DNA of 7,427 bases from CAYQEC01 sp964569015 (GCA_964569015.1 CAZMSN010000074.1:1-7427); one strand, 5' to 3'. Positions 1 through 5,908 are shown, counted from the first letter of the stretch. The notes: generated by a model from the sequence alone, not told the origin. Numbers and translations: made by a program.

Positions 1-72
1 CTGGGGGGCCAGGACTCGAACCCGGACTGAGTGGACCAAAACCACTTGTGCTGCCTCTTACACCACCCCCCA
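1..72 (-). tRNA. tRNA-Gln (anticodon UUG)
   Basis: Read on the minus strand, these 72 nt fold as a complete cloverleaf. There is a 7-bp acceptor stem (TGGGGGG with CCCCCCA), a short D arm, and a 5-bp anticodon stem AGTGG/CCACT around the loop TTTTGGT. A 4-nt variable region and a T arm with the loop TTCGAGT follow. Position 34-36 of the loop is TTG, which reads CAA and gives glutamine. The U1-A72 end pair and G73 discriminator are also typical of bacterial tRNA-Gln. G73 lies at the window edge, so whether the 3' CCA is encoded cannot be seen. The gene lies about 40 nt downstream of ispE on the same strand, so it may be read from the metG operon or from its own promoter; none is obvious. Confidence 0.96.
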
Positions 73-81
73 AAAGGGTGA

Positions 82-102
82 GCCCGGCGAGTGTACCCGG
101 GC
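82..102 (-). terminator. Hairpin between ispE and tRNA-Gln (possible weak terminator)
   Basis: On the minus strand a perfect 6-bp stem (GCCCGG/CCGGGC) with a 9-nt loop lies just after the ispE stop. It is followed by TCACCC and then a TTTT run that abuts the tRNA 5' end. The T run is short and starts several bases after the stem, so this is a poor intrinsic terminator. It could equally be a tRNA leader or processing structure. Confidence 0.25.
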
Positions 103-111
103 CCAAGGAGA

Positions 112-978
112 TCACTCGTCGGTGGTCTCGTCCCCGAGGGCCGACCAGCCCTGCCACACCGGCTCCGCGGCGTGGGCGGCCCTCGCCCCGACCGGTGCGA
201 TGGCGACGGCCTCGACAGCCTCGTCGCGGTCGACGAAGAAGCCGTAGAGCGCCGGCCCGCTGCCCGACATGTGAACCGGCCGGCTCCACCGTTCTTCGAT
301 CTCGGCGCGCCAGTCGTCGAGCGCCGGGCTGAGGGAGACCGCGGCCGGGTACAGGTCGTTCGCTGGTGACTCCTCCCCGCGCCGCGACGGCGGCAAGGTG
401 GACGCCGCGATCTCTCGGCCGCGCGGTTCGCCCAACTCGTCCCAGCGATCGAACACCGCCGGCGTCGCAAGCTCGATCGGGGGGACCACGATTCCCACTG
501 TGTACCCGCCCGCCGGTCGGCGCGGGTGAACGATCTCGCCACGTCCTTCGACGAGGGCGAGGCCGCCCCGGAGACAGAACGGTACGTCCGAGCCAATGCC
601 GGCGGCGAGGTTCTCCAAATCGCTCGACGGCACACCGAACAGCAGGCCGGCGAGGCCGAGCGCTGCCGCCGCATCGGCGCTGCCGCCACCGAGGCCTGCC
701 GCCACCGGGATCTCCTTGCGGAGCCGGAGCCCCATGGCCCGATCCGACCCGGCGGCATCGCGGACCGCCACTGCCGCCCGCCAGGCGAAGTTCCCCAGCC
801 CTGCGAGGATCTCATCACCCGAGTCCGTCTCGGCAACGTCCTCGTCGCAGAACTCGAGCCAGATCCGGTCGCTCCACCCGATGGACTGAAAGAGACCATG
901 GACCGGGTGGTACCCGTCCTCCCGGCGGGAGCCGACCCTGAGGCCCAGGTTGATCTTGGCGAAGGCGTCGGCGCGCAT
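112..978 (-). CDS. ispE: 4-diphosphocytidyl-2-C-methyl-D-erythritol kinase IspE
   Basis: The product (288 aa, usual size for IspE) phosphorylates the 2-hydroxyl of CDP-methylerythritol with ATP, a step of the cytosolic MEP pathway to isopentenyl diphosphate. It is a GHMP-fold kinase. The N-terminus carries AKINLGL (7-13, with K8) and DGYH (21-24). The ATP-binding glycine loop PVAAGLGGGSAD spans 91-102, followed by the GSDVPF motif (129-134) with the likely catalytic D131. The third GHMP motif, SGSGPALYG, spans 238-246. The ATG start overlaps the rsmA stop by one base (TGATG), and a GAGGCAGG purine stretch lies about 6 nt upstream inside rsmA, so translation is probably coupled. It is the last protein gene of the metG-tatD-rsmA-ispE operon, an order also known in Mycobacterium. 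Nothing looks damaged. Confidence 0.96.
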   Translation of the reverse strand: MRADAFAKINLGLRVGSRREDGYHPVHGLFQSIGWSDRIWLEFCDEDVAETDSGDEILAGLGNFAWRAAVAVRDAAGSDRAMGLRLRKEIPVAAGLGGGSADAAAALGLAGLLFGVPSSDLENLAAGIGSDVPFCLRGGLALVEGRGEIVHPRRPAGGYTVGIVVPPIELATPAVFDRWDELGEPRGREIAASTLPPSRRGEESPANDLYPAAVSLSPALDDWRAEIEERWSRPVHMSGSGPALYGFFVDRDEAVEAVAIAPVGARAAHAAEPVWQGWSALGDETTDE

Positions 979-1802
979 CAGTTGCCTGCCTCTGCCTCTG
1001 CGAGTCGCACGAAGTCCTCGGGGGCGAGATCCTCAGCGCGGTCCTCCGGATCGATTCCGGCCCGGGTCAGCAGGGATCCCACGTCGTCCGTTGCCGCCGC
1101 CAGTGACCGTCGCAGCATCTTGCGCCGCTGACCGAATGCCGCCGCCGCCAGCTCGATGGCCCGTTCCACCCTCTCCGGCGGCTCTCTGCGAACGAGCTTC
1201 ACTACTGCGGACTCCACTTCGGGTGACGGGAAGAACACCGACGCAGGCACCGCGAAGCCGAATCGCACCTCGGCGTGGAGGCGGGCCACCACCGACGGAA
1301 GCCCGTAGATCTTGCTTCCCGGCTCGGCGGTGAGACGGTCGGCGACCTCGCGCTGGACCATGACGACCATCCTCGTGACCTGGGGGACTCGACGCAGGAT
1401 GTCGAGGAGCAGCGGGGTCCCGACGTTGTAGGGCAGGTTGGCGACGAGCGTCCACGGCCCGCCGGCGAGCGCGGCGGCGAGATCGACCCGGGTGGCGTCC
1501 TCGAATCGCACCTCGGCGGAGCTGCCGCGGAGGCTCTCGGCGAGCACGGGCTCCAGGCCCCGGTCGATCTCGTAGGCCACGACCCGTGCCCCGGCCTCGG
1601 TGAGCGCTCGTGTCAGCGTGCCGGTCCCCGCCCCGATCTCGACGACGAGGCCGCCGGGCTCGATCCCGGTGGTGCGGACGATGCGATCGACCAGGTTGGG
1701 ATCGGCGAGAAAGTGCTGACCCAGCCGTTTCCGGGGCCGATGCCGGTGCCGTTCCAGCAGATCGCGGATCTGGCGCCGCCCCTGGGGCCGGCCGCCGCTC
1801 AT
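978..1802 (-). CDS. rsmA: 16S rRNA (adenine1518-N6/adenine1519-N6)-dimethyltransferase RsmA
   Basis: RsmA (KsgA) is a cytoplasmic enzyme that uses S-adenosylmethionine to dimethylate two adjacent adenines in helix 45 of 16S rRNA late in 30S assembly. The 274-aa product has the family's features in order. A basic N-terminus leads into RLGQHFLADPN (26-36). The SAM-binding motif I is EIGAGTG (55-61), followed by the acidic YEID (77-80) and EDA (101-103). The catalytic NLPYNV spans 122-127, FFPSPEV 190-196, and the C-terminal FGQRRKMLRRSL 223-234. The frame stays open upstream to 2351, but that part lies inside tatD and is arginine-rich shadow sequence. The chosen ATG at 1802-1800 overlaps the tatD stop as ATGA and has GAGG 6 nt upstream. 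In Mycobacterium rpfB sits between tatD and this gene; here it is absent. Confidence 0.96.
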   Translation of the reverse strand: MSGGRPQGRRQIRDLLERHRHRPRKRLGQHFLADPNLVDRIVRTTGIEPGGLVVEIGAGTGTLTRALTEAGARVVAYEIDRGLEPVLAESLRGSSAEVRFEDATRVDLAAALAGGPWTLVANLPYNVGTPLLLDILRRVPQVTRMVVMVQREVADRLTAEPGSKIYGLPSVVARLHAEVRFGFAVPASVFFPSPEVESAVVKLVRREPPERVERAIELAAAAFGQRRKMLRRSLAAATDDVGSLLTRAGIDPEDRAEDLAPEDFVRLAEAEAGN

Positions 1803-2563
1803 TGCGTCCCTCGGAACACCCGCGACGCGGTCTCGGTGGTCGAGCGGGCGACCTCGTCGGCGTCGACGCCCCAGACCTCGGCGACGGCGGCTCCGATCAG
1901 GGGCACGAAGGCAGGCTCGTTCGCTTGCCCGCGGTGAGGCGGCGGGGCGAGGTACGGGCTGTCGGTCTCGACCATCGTGCGGTGACGGGGAGCGACCGCG
2001 GCGGCTCGCCGTACCGTGTCGCCGTTGGGAAAGGCGACCGGGCCGGCGAAGGAGAAGGTGACACCGAGCTCGTCGAAGCGCTTCGTCCACCGTGGCCCTC
2101 CCGTCCAGCAGTGGAGAACGGCCTTCTCGCCCATACCGGCATCGGCGACCAAGTCGTAGACGTCGGCGAAGGCGTCTCGGATGTGGATGATCGCCGGTAT
2201 TCCCAGCTCGGCCGCCAGCGACAGCTGGTCGCGGAACGCCTGACGCTGCTCGTCCCGCGGTGACAGGTCGCGGTAGTAGTCGAGGCCGATCTCCCCCACC
2301 GCGGCGGCATCGTGGATGAGCGTCTCGAGCCGTCCCTGCTCGTCCGGCCACCGCTCGGCGTCGTGGGGGTGGAGTCCGGCCGCCCAGAGCACTCGGTCCG
2401 GGTAGGCGGCGGCGACCTGCTGCGCCTCCAACGACGAAGCGAGGTCGACCCCGGGACAGACGAACCAGTCGACACCGGCCGCTTCGGCCCGCGCCAGAAC
2501 CGCGTCGAGGGAATCCTCGATCATGAAGAGGTGGCAGTGGCTATCGACCCAGCCGCTCGCCAT
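1799..2563 (-). CDS. tatD: TatD family metal-dependent hydrolase (DNase)
   Basis: This 254-aa protein belongs to the TatD/YcfH/YjjV branch of the amidohydrolase-like TIM barrels. Members are metal-dependent enzymes, several with 3'-5' exonuclease activity on DNA or RNA; the cellular substrate here is not knowable from sequence. The expected metal ligands are present: H9 and H11 in DSHCHL, E91 in GEIGLDYY, H127 in AIIHIR, H151 in LHCWTG, and D201 in ETDSPYLAP. The conserved HRGQANEP loop (210-217) and GLHPHD (63-68) also fit. The ATG start lies 3 nt after the metG stop, with only a weak GGCGAG as ribosome site, so coupling to metG is likely. The gene ends in a 4-nt ATGA overlap with rsmA. Length is typical and no residues are missing. 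Despite the name, the family is not needed for Tat export. Confidence 0.94.
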   Translation of the reverse strand: MASGWVDSHCHLFMIEDSLDAVLARAEAAGVDWFVCPGVDLASSLEAQQVAAAYPDRVLWAAGLHPHDAERWPDEQGRLETLIHDAAAVGEIGLDYYRDLSPRDEQRQAFRDQLSLAAELGIPAIIHIRDAFADVYDLVADAGMGEKAVLHCWTGGPRWTKRFDELGVTFSFAGPVAFPNGDTVRRAAAVAPRHRTMVETDSPYLAPPPHRGQANEPAFVPLIGAAVAEVWGVDADEVARSTTETASRVFRGTQ

Positions 2564-2566
2564 GGG

Positions 2567-4261
2567 CTACTCGCCGTCGGGGAGCTCGACCTTGGCGAAT
2601 AGCGGCTCCGCTTCCCCGAGAGCGGTGCCGGCGGCCACGACTCGTCGCTCCCACGCCGGCTGGCGACCCGAGACGTCGAGGCCGAGCGTCTCGAGCACCC
2701 GGCGCGAGGTGACCGGCAAGTAGGGAGCGAAGCCGGCGGCGAGCCCGGCGATGGCTTGGATGACCACGTACAGGGTGGTGCCGGTTCGTTCCGAGTCCAC
2801 CTTCGCCGTCTTCCACGGCTCACGTTCCGAGAGGTACTGGTTGGCGGACTGGGCTCCGCCGAGCAGGACCGCCAGCCCTGCCCGCAGCTGCACAGCGCCG
2901 AGATGGTTGCTGGCGGTCTCCAGCGCTCCATCGACGGCTTCGAGCACTCCCTCGTCCACCGTGTCCTGCGGGCCCGGCTCGGGAAGGATGCCGCCGAAGT
3001 AGCGGTGGATCATCGCCACCACGCGGTTGACGAGGTTGCCCCACGTGGCGACGAGCTCGTCGTTGATGCGCCGCGCCAGCTCGTCCTCGGTGATGTCGAC
3101 ATCCGCCGTCTCGGGGAAGTTGCTGGCGAGGGCGTAGCGCAGCGCATCCGGCTCGTAGCGCTCGAGGGCGTCGCTGACGGTGAGTCCGACGCCTCGACTG
3201 GCCGAAGCCTTGCCTCCCTTGAAGGTCACGTACTGGTTGGCGGGTACATCGGTCGGAAGATTGAGCCCTCCGTAGCCGAGCAGCATCGCCGGCCAGATGA
3301 TGGTGTGGAAGGGGATGTTGTCCTTGCCGATGAAGTAGTAGTGCTCGGCTTGCGGGTTCTGCCACCAGTCGCGCCACGCCTCGGGCTCCCCGTTGATCTG
3401 GGCCCACTCCTTCGAGGCCGACAGGTAGCCGATCACCGCATCGAACCAAACGTAGATCTTCTTGCCCGGGCCGAGGTCGTCAACGGGGATGTCGACGCCC
3501 CATTCGATGTCGCGGGTGATGGCCCTGTCGTGGAGGCCCTCTTCGATCCATCCGAGCGAGAAGTTGAGGACGTGCTTGCGCCAGCCGGTGCGACTCTTGA
3601 GCCACTCTTCGAGCTGTTCTGAGAATGCGGAGAGCCGCAGGTAGAAGTGCTCGGTGGCACGAGGCTCCGGCGTCGCCCCGGTCAGGCGGGATCGAGGACT
3701 GACGAGATCGATCGGGTCGAGCGTTCGCCCGCAGTGCTCACATTGGTCGCCGCGGGCCTGTTCGTAGGCGCAATGCGGGCAGATGCCCTCGACGTAGCGA
3801 TCCGGGAGGAAGCGCCCGGCTTCGGGGTCGAAGAACTGATCCGACGACCGTTTGTCGATGTACCCCTTCGCGAGGAGGCGCAGGAACAAGTCCTGGGTGA
3901 CGGCGTGATGGTTGGCGGTGCCGGTGGACGTGAACAGGTCCCAGTCGAGCCCGAGGGCGTCCCACTGCTCGATGAACTCGTGGTGGTAGCGATCGACGAT
4001 GACTTGTGGCTCGACACCCTCGTCTTCGGCACGGACCGTGATCGGGGTACCGTGCACGTCGGATCCCGACACCATCAACGTACGGTTTCCGATCGCCCTG
4101 TGGTAGCGCGCGAAGACGTCCGCAGGCAGGTAGGCGCCGGCGAGATGTCCCAGGTGACGCGGCGCGCTGGCATACGGCCAGGCCACGGCTACCAAGACGT
4201 TTTGGGGATCGGAACGCGTATCGCTCAAGGACGGCGATGGTACCAGGCGGGGAATCGACAC
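2567..4261 (-). CDS. metG: Methionyl-tRNA synthetase MetG
   Basis: This class I aminoacyl-tRNA synthetase (564 aa) charges tRNA-Met and initiator tRNA with methionine in the cytoplasm. The first signature appears as HLGH (36-39) in a WPYASAPRHLGH context, as in Streptomyces-type MetRS. SGSDVHGTP (65-73) follows. A single zinc knuckle has C161, C164, C174 and C177. The motif around WFDAVIGYLSASKEW (272-286) and the anticodon-binding helical domain (about 380-540) are intact. There is no C-terminal tRNA-binding EMAP domain. The second signature, normally KMSKS or KFSxS, reads KASAS (351-355). The GTG start at 4261 has GGAGAG 8 nt upstream (4275-4270), leaving about 20 residues before the core; a TTG at codon 12 is a weaker alternative. 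It is the first gene of the operon and is divergent from the AbrB-type gene. Confidence 0.96.
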   Translation of the reverse strand: MSIPRLVPSPSLSDTRSDPQNVLVAVAWPYASAPRHLGHLAGAYLPADVFARYHRAIGNRTLMVSGSDVHGTPITVRAEDEGVEPQVIVDRYHHEFIEQWDALGLDWDLFTSTGTANHHAVTQDLFLRLLAKGYIDKRSSDQFFDPEAGRFLPDRYVEGICPHCAYEQARGDQCEHCGRTLDPIDLVSPRSRLTGATPEPRATEHFYLRLSAFSEQLEEWLKSRTGWRKHVLNFSLGWIEEGLHDRAITRDIEWGVDIPVDDLGPGKKIYVWFDAVIGYLSASKEWAQINGEPEAWRDWWQNPQAEHYYFIGKDNIPFHTIIWPAMLLGYGGLNLPTDVPANQYVTFKGGKASASRGVGLTVSDALERYEPDALRYALASNFPETADVDITEDELARRINDELVATWGNLVNRVVAMIHRYFGGILPEPGPQDTVDEGVLEAVDGALETASNHLGAVQLRAGLAVLLGGAQSANQYLSEREPWKTAKVDSERTGTTLYVVIQAIAGLAAGFAPYLPVTSRRVLETLGLDVSGRQPAWERRVVAAGTALGEAEPLFAKVELPDGE

Positions 4262-4269
4262 TCCGTCGA

Positions 4270-4275
4270 CTCTCC
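4270..4275 (-). promoter_or_regulatory. Ribosome binding site of metG
   Basis: GGAGAG on the minus strand, 8 nt before the GTG at 4261-4259. It supports the GTG start over the in-frame TTG 33 nt downstream. Confidence 0.6.
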
Positions 4276-4282
4276 GACCATG

Positions 4283-4288
4283 TACAAT
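4283..4288 (+). promoter_or_regulatory. Candidate -10 element for the AbrB-type gene
   Basis: TACAAT lies in a locally AT-richer part of the metG/abrB intergenic region and differs from TATAAT at one base. It would place the transcript start near 4295 and give a leader of about 65 nt before the TTG start. I see no convincing -35 hexamer at 16-18 nt spacing, which is common in high-GC actinobacteria. On the opposite strand TATTCA (complement of 4302-4307) is a weaker candidate -10 for metG. Confidence 0.35.
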
Positions 4289-4346
4289 CCCTTCCTGCAG
4301 ATGAATACCGGTCGGTGGGGACGAGGCCGCAATCGGTCACCTAAAT

Positions 4347-4351
4347 GGAGG
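4347..4351 (+). promoter_or_regulatory. Ribosome binding site deciding a TTG start
   Basis: A perfect GGAGG stands 8 nt before the TTG at 4360-4362. The in-frame ATG at 4345 overlaps this site and has none of its own. The next ATG (4372) is 20 nt away, too far. The TTG is therefore the best start of the AbrB-type gene. Confidence 0.75.
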
Positions 4352-4359
4352 TACCCGTC

Positions 4360-4593
4360 TTGAACACCGGAATGGTGCGCAAGATCGATGACCTGGGTCG
4401 GATCGTGATTCCGGCCGAGACGCGTCGACTCTTCCACATTCGTGAGGGGGACGAATTGGCGATATCCGTGGATGATGATTCGATCATCATTCGCAAGCTC
4501 GACGCCACGTGCGTTTTCTGTGGCTCGACCAAGGGAGTGAGCCCCTTCAGGGGCCGCGGCGTGTGCGCTTCGTGCCGCAGCGCCATCTCCTGA
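4360..4593 (+). CDS. AbrB/SpoVT-family DNA-binding regulator with C-terminal CxxC/CxxC motif
   Basis: This 77-aa protein begins TGMVRKIDDLGRIVIPAE (residues 3-20), the hallmark of the swapped-hairpin AbrB/MazE/SpoVT DNA-binding fold. It continues with the usual REGDELAISVDDDSIIIRK (28-46). After this come two cysteine pairs, CVFC (51-54) and CASC (69-72), separated by 14 residues. That spacing suggests a small zinc ribbon or knuckle, a known arrangement in clostridial and actinobacterial relatives. Such proteins usually bind DNA as dimers or tetramers and act as transition-state regulators. The target is unknown; its own promoter and metG, which share one intergenic region, are the nearest candidates by inference. 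No toxin gene is adjacent, so a MazE-type antitoxin role is unlikely. TTG start, strong GGAGG upstream. The stop lies 5 nt from that of the convergent rsmI. Confidence 0.9.
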   Translation: MNTGMVRKIDDLGRIVIPAETRRLFHIREGDELAISVDDDSIIIRKLDATCVFCGSTKGVSPFRGRGVCASCRSAIS

Positions 4594-4598
4594 CTCAC

Positions 4599-5447
4599 TC
4601 ACGCGTCGGGTTCTACCCGGTCTCGGGAGTGCAGCACCCTCTCGTATAACTCGCGCCTGCGCAGGCCGGTCATCGCGGCGACCTGCCGCACGGCGACGGT
4701 CATTGTGACGCCACCGGCGACGGCCTCGTTGACCGCGGCGACGGCCGTCCCCCAGTCGGCCGGCGCCGTGATGGCGCCGGCGATCACGAAGGTGAACTCA
4801 CCGCGCGGCTCCTCTTCGGCACCCCAGTGATCGGCCGCTGCGCGCAGCGTGCCTCGCCACAGCTCCTCGAACTGCTTGGTCAGCTCGCGAGCCACCACTA
4901 CTTCGCGCTCGGGACCGAGCGACCCGGCCAGGTCGCACAGATCCGCCGCCACCCGCGACGTCGCCGAGAAGAGCACGGTCGTCCGCTCCTCGCGTGCCAG
5001 CTCGGCGAGCCGTGCCGACCGTGCGGATCCCTTGCGCGGGAGAAACCCCTCGAAGACGAACCGATCCGACGGCAGGCCGGAAACGGCGAGGGCCGCCGTC
5101 ACCGCACTGGGCCCCGGCACGATCCCCACGTCGGCGCCCGCCTCGAGCGCAGCGCGTACCGCAGTGAGCCCCGGATCGGAGATGCCCGGAGTCCCGGCGT
5201 CCGTGACCAGGGCCACCGTTGCGCCCTGCGCGAGCTTCTCTGCCATCTCAACGGCTCGCTGCTCCTCGTTTCCCACGAAGAACGATCGCAGCGGACGGTC
5301 AACGTCGACGCTTTGCAGCAGCCGACGCGATCTGCGGGTGTCCTCGGCATAGATCACGTCGGCTCCGGCGAGCGCGTCACGCAGTCTGGGTGAGACGTCG
5401 CCCAGGTTCCCGATCGGGGTCGCGCAGAGGATGAGGCGGCCGGCCAC
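4599..5447 (-). CDS. rsmI: 16S rRNA (cytidine1402-2'-O)-methyltransferase RsmI
   Basis: RsmI uses S-adenosylmethionine to methylate the ribose of C1402 in the 30S decoding centre. The 282-aa product has the TIM-like tetrapyrrole-methylase fold signatures: ATPIGNLGD (9-17), AEDTR (34-38), DAGTPGISDPG (83-93), VPGPSA (110-115), FEGFLPRKG (132-140) and RELTKQFEELWRG (187-199). A C-terminal helical segment (about 235-282) is typical of the family. The segment after TTVLF, where homologues usually have an E-[SA]-P-H-R motif, reads SATSR (161-165), a local divergence. The GTG start comes 4 nt after the stop of the DUF192 gene and has no recognisable ribosome site, so reinitiation from the upstream gene is likely. 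The N-terminus aligns well with the family, which supports this start. It is convergent with the AbrB-type gene. Confidence 0.95.
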   Translation of the reverse strand: MAGRLILCATPIGNLGDVSPRLRDALAGADVIYAEDTRRSRRLLQSVDVDRPLRSFFVGNEEQRAVEMAEKLAQGATVALVTDAGTPGISDPGLTAVRAALEAGADVGIVPGPSAVTAALAVSGLPSDRFVFEGFLPRKGSARSARLAELAREERTTVLFSATSRVAADLCDLAGSLGPEREVVVARELTKQFEELWRGTLRAAADHWGAEEEPRGEFTFVIAGAITAPADWGTAVAAVNEAVAGGVTMTVAVRQVAAMTGLRRRELYERVLHSRDRVEPDA

Positions 5448-5451
5448 GGGG

Positions 5452-5760
5452 TCAGGATAGAGAGCCGCGACATTCGAGCCGATCTCCCGGTGCCGGAACC
5501 CGATGGCGAGAAGGAAGCTCCAGGACCCAGGTCTCCGCCGGAAACACCAAGACGCGGCGCGGGAGGAGCCGCCGCACTTCCCGCACGAATCCGTCCGAGT
5601 CGAGCGCCACGACCTCGAGCGGCTCGTTGATGCCGAAGCCGTGAACGCTGCGGGTCCTCAGCAACAGTGCTTGCCCGGCCGCTCCACGTCGCAGCCCCCG
5701 CCAGCGCGCCGCCGTGCTGCCGGCGAGCCGGAGCGGAGGCGAGACCCACCCTGATCGCAC
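5452..5760 (-). CDS. DUF192 family protein (small, cytoplasmic form)
   Basis: This predicted 102-aa protein fits the DUF192 pattern. WRGLRRG (20-26) corresponds to the family's 'RGLlGR' element. RSVHGFGINEPLEVVALDSDG (37-57) corresponds to 'SVHTFGMRFPIDVAFLD'. It is followed by VLELP (79-83) and PGDRLE (91-96). The function of the family is unknown. No signal peptide precedes the domain, unlike the exported versions common in Gram-negatives. The frame stays open up to 5973, but that would run across the divergent bL37-like gene, so a nearer start is needed. GTG at 5760 has GGTGATC (5773-5767), matching the anti-Shine-Dalgarno, 6 nt upstream. GTG at 5772 is an alternative adding four residues. 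It lies 4 nt before rsmI and probably forms a two-gene transcript with it. Confidence 0.8.
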   Translation of the reverse strand: MRSGWVSPPLRLAGSTAARWRGLRRGAAGQALLLRTRSVHGFGINEPLEVVALDSDGFVREVRRLLPRRVLVFPAETWVLELPSRHRVPAPGDRLECRGSLS

Positions 5761-5766
5761 ATCCGC

Positions 5767-5773
5767 GATCACC
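5767..5773 (-). promoter_or_regulatory. Ribosome binding site of the DUF192 gene
   Basis: GGTGATC on the minus strand is complementary to the GATCACC part of the 16S rRNA 3' end and ends 6 nt before GTG 5760. It overlaps the other possible GTG start (5772-5770), which is why 5760 was preferred. Confidence 0.45.
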
Positions 5774-5808
5774 AGAGGCCCGGCGGGTGGGCGCCGTCGG
5801 AACCGTGG

Positions 5809-5814
5809 TACTCT
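5809..5814 (+). promoter_or_regulatory. Candidate -10 (TANNNT) for the bL37-like gene
   Basis: TACTCT lies 10 nt before the ATG at 5825. If used, transcription would start about 4 nt before the ATG, giving an almost leaderless message. This agrees with the lack of any Shine-Dalgarno sequence upstream of that ATG. No clear -35 element was found. Confidence 0.3.
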
Positions 5815-5824
5815 CCGGCCCGCT

Positions 5825-5908
5825 ATGGCAACCAAGAAGCGCCGCAAGCTGCGCGCCCGCCGCTCCAAGGCCAACCACGGGCGCCGCCCCAACGCCGGTC
5901 GCGGCTGA
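5825..5908 (+). CDS. Ribosomal protein bL37-like micro-protein (27 aa)
   Basis: An ATG-initiated reading frame of 27 codons encodes a very basic peptide of Lys/Arg residues (MATKKRRKLRARR) followed by SKANHGRRPNAGRG. The 'SKANHG+RPN' core matches my recollection of bL37, the roughly 24-residue large-subunit protein recognised in the Mycobacterium smegmatis ribosome structure, which has a Lys/Arg-rich head and a KANHGKRPN-type tail. By that relationship it would thread into 23S rRNA as an extended peptide in the 50S subunit. It is below the length cut-off of many gene finders and is easily missed. It is divergent from the DUF192 gene and has no visible ribosome site. A longer upstream extension in the same frame (from 5714) overlaps the DUF192 coding region and is rejected. 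The next-best explanation is an unrelated basic peptide. Confidence 0.82.
   Translation: MATKKRRKLRARRSKANHGRRPNAGRG

Noticed and set aside
979..1000. Short GCCTCT repeat at the 3' end of rsmA
   Set aside because: It simply encodes Ala-Glu repeats at the C-terminus, two to three copies only, and supplies purines for the ispE ribosome site.
366..1131. Several plus-strand frames opposite ispE and rsmA
   Set aside because: They are low-complexity Arg/Pro/Ala shadows, or mirror the real genes; no ribosome sites or motifs.
1803..2351. Upstream extension of the rsmA frame adding about 183 residues
   Set aside because: It lies wholly inside tatD, is arginine-rich shadow sequence, and a well-placed ATG with GAGG exists at 1802 that matches the family's N-terminus.
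2756..3622. Long plus-strand open frame (288 codons) opposite metG
   Set aside because: High-GC coding DNA commonly leaves long open frames on the opposite strand. The translation has no recognisable motif, and metG fully explains the stretch.
3647..4363. Plus-strand open frame opposite the 5' part of metG
   Set aside because: It is antisense to a clear synthetase gene and crosses the metG/abrB intergenic region; no family features.
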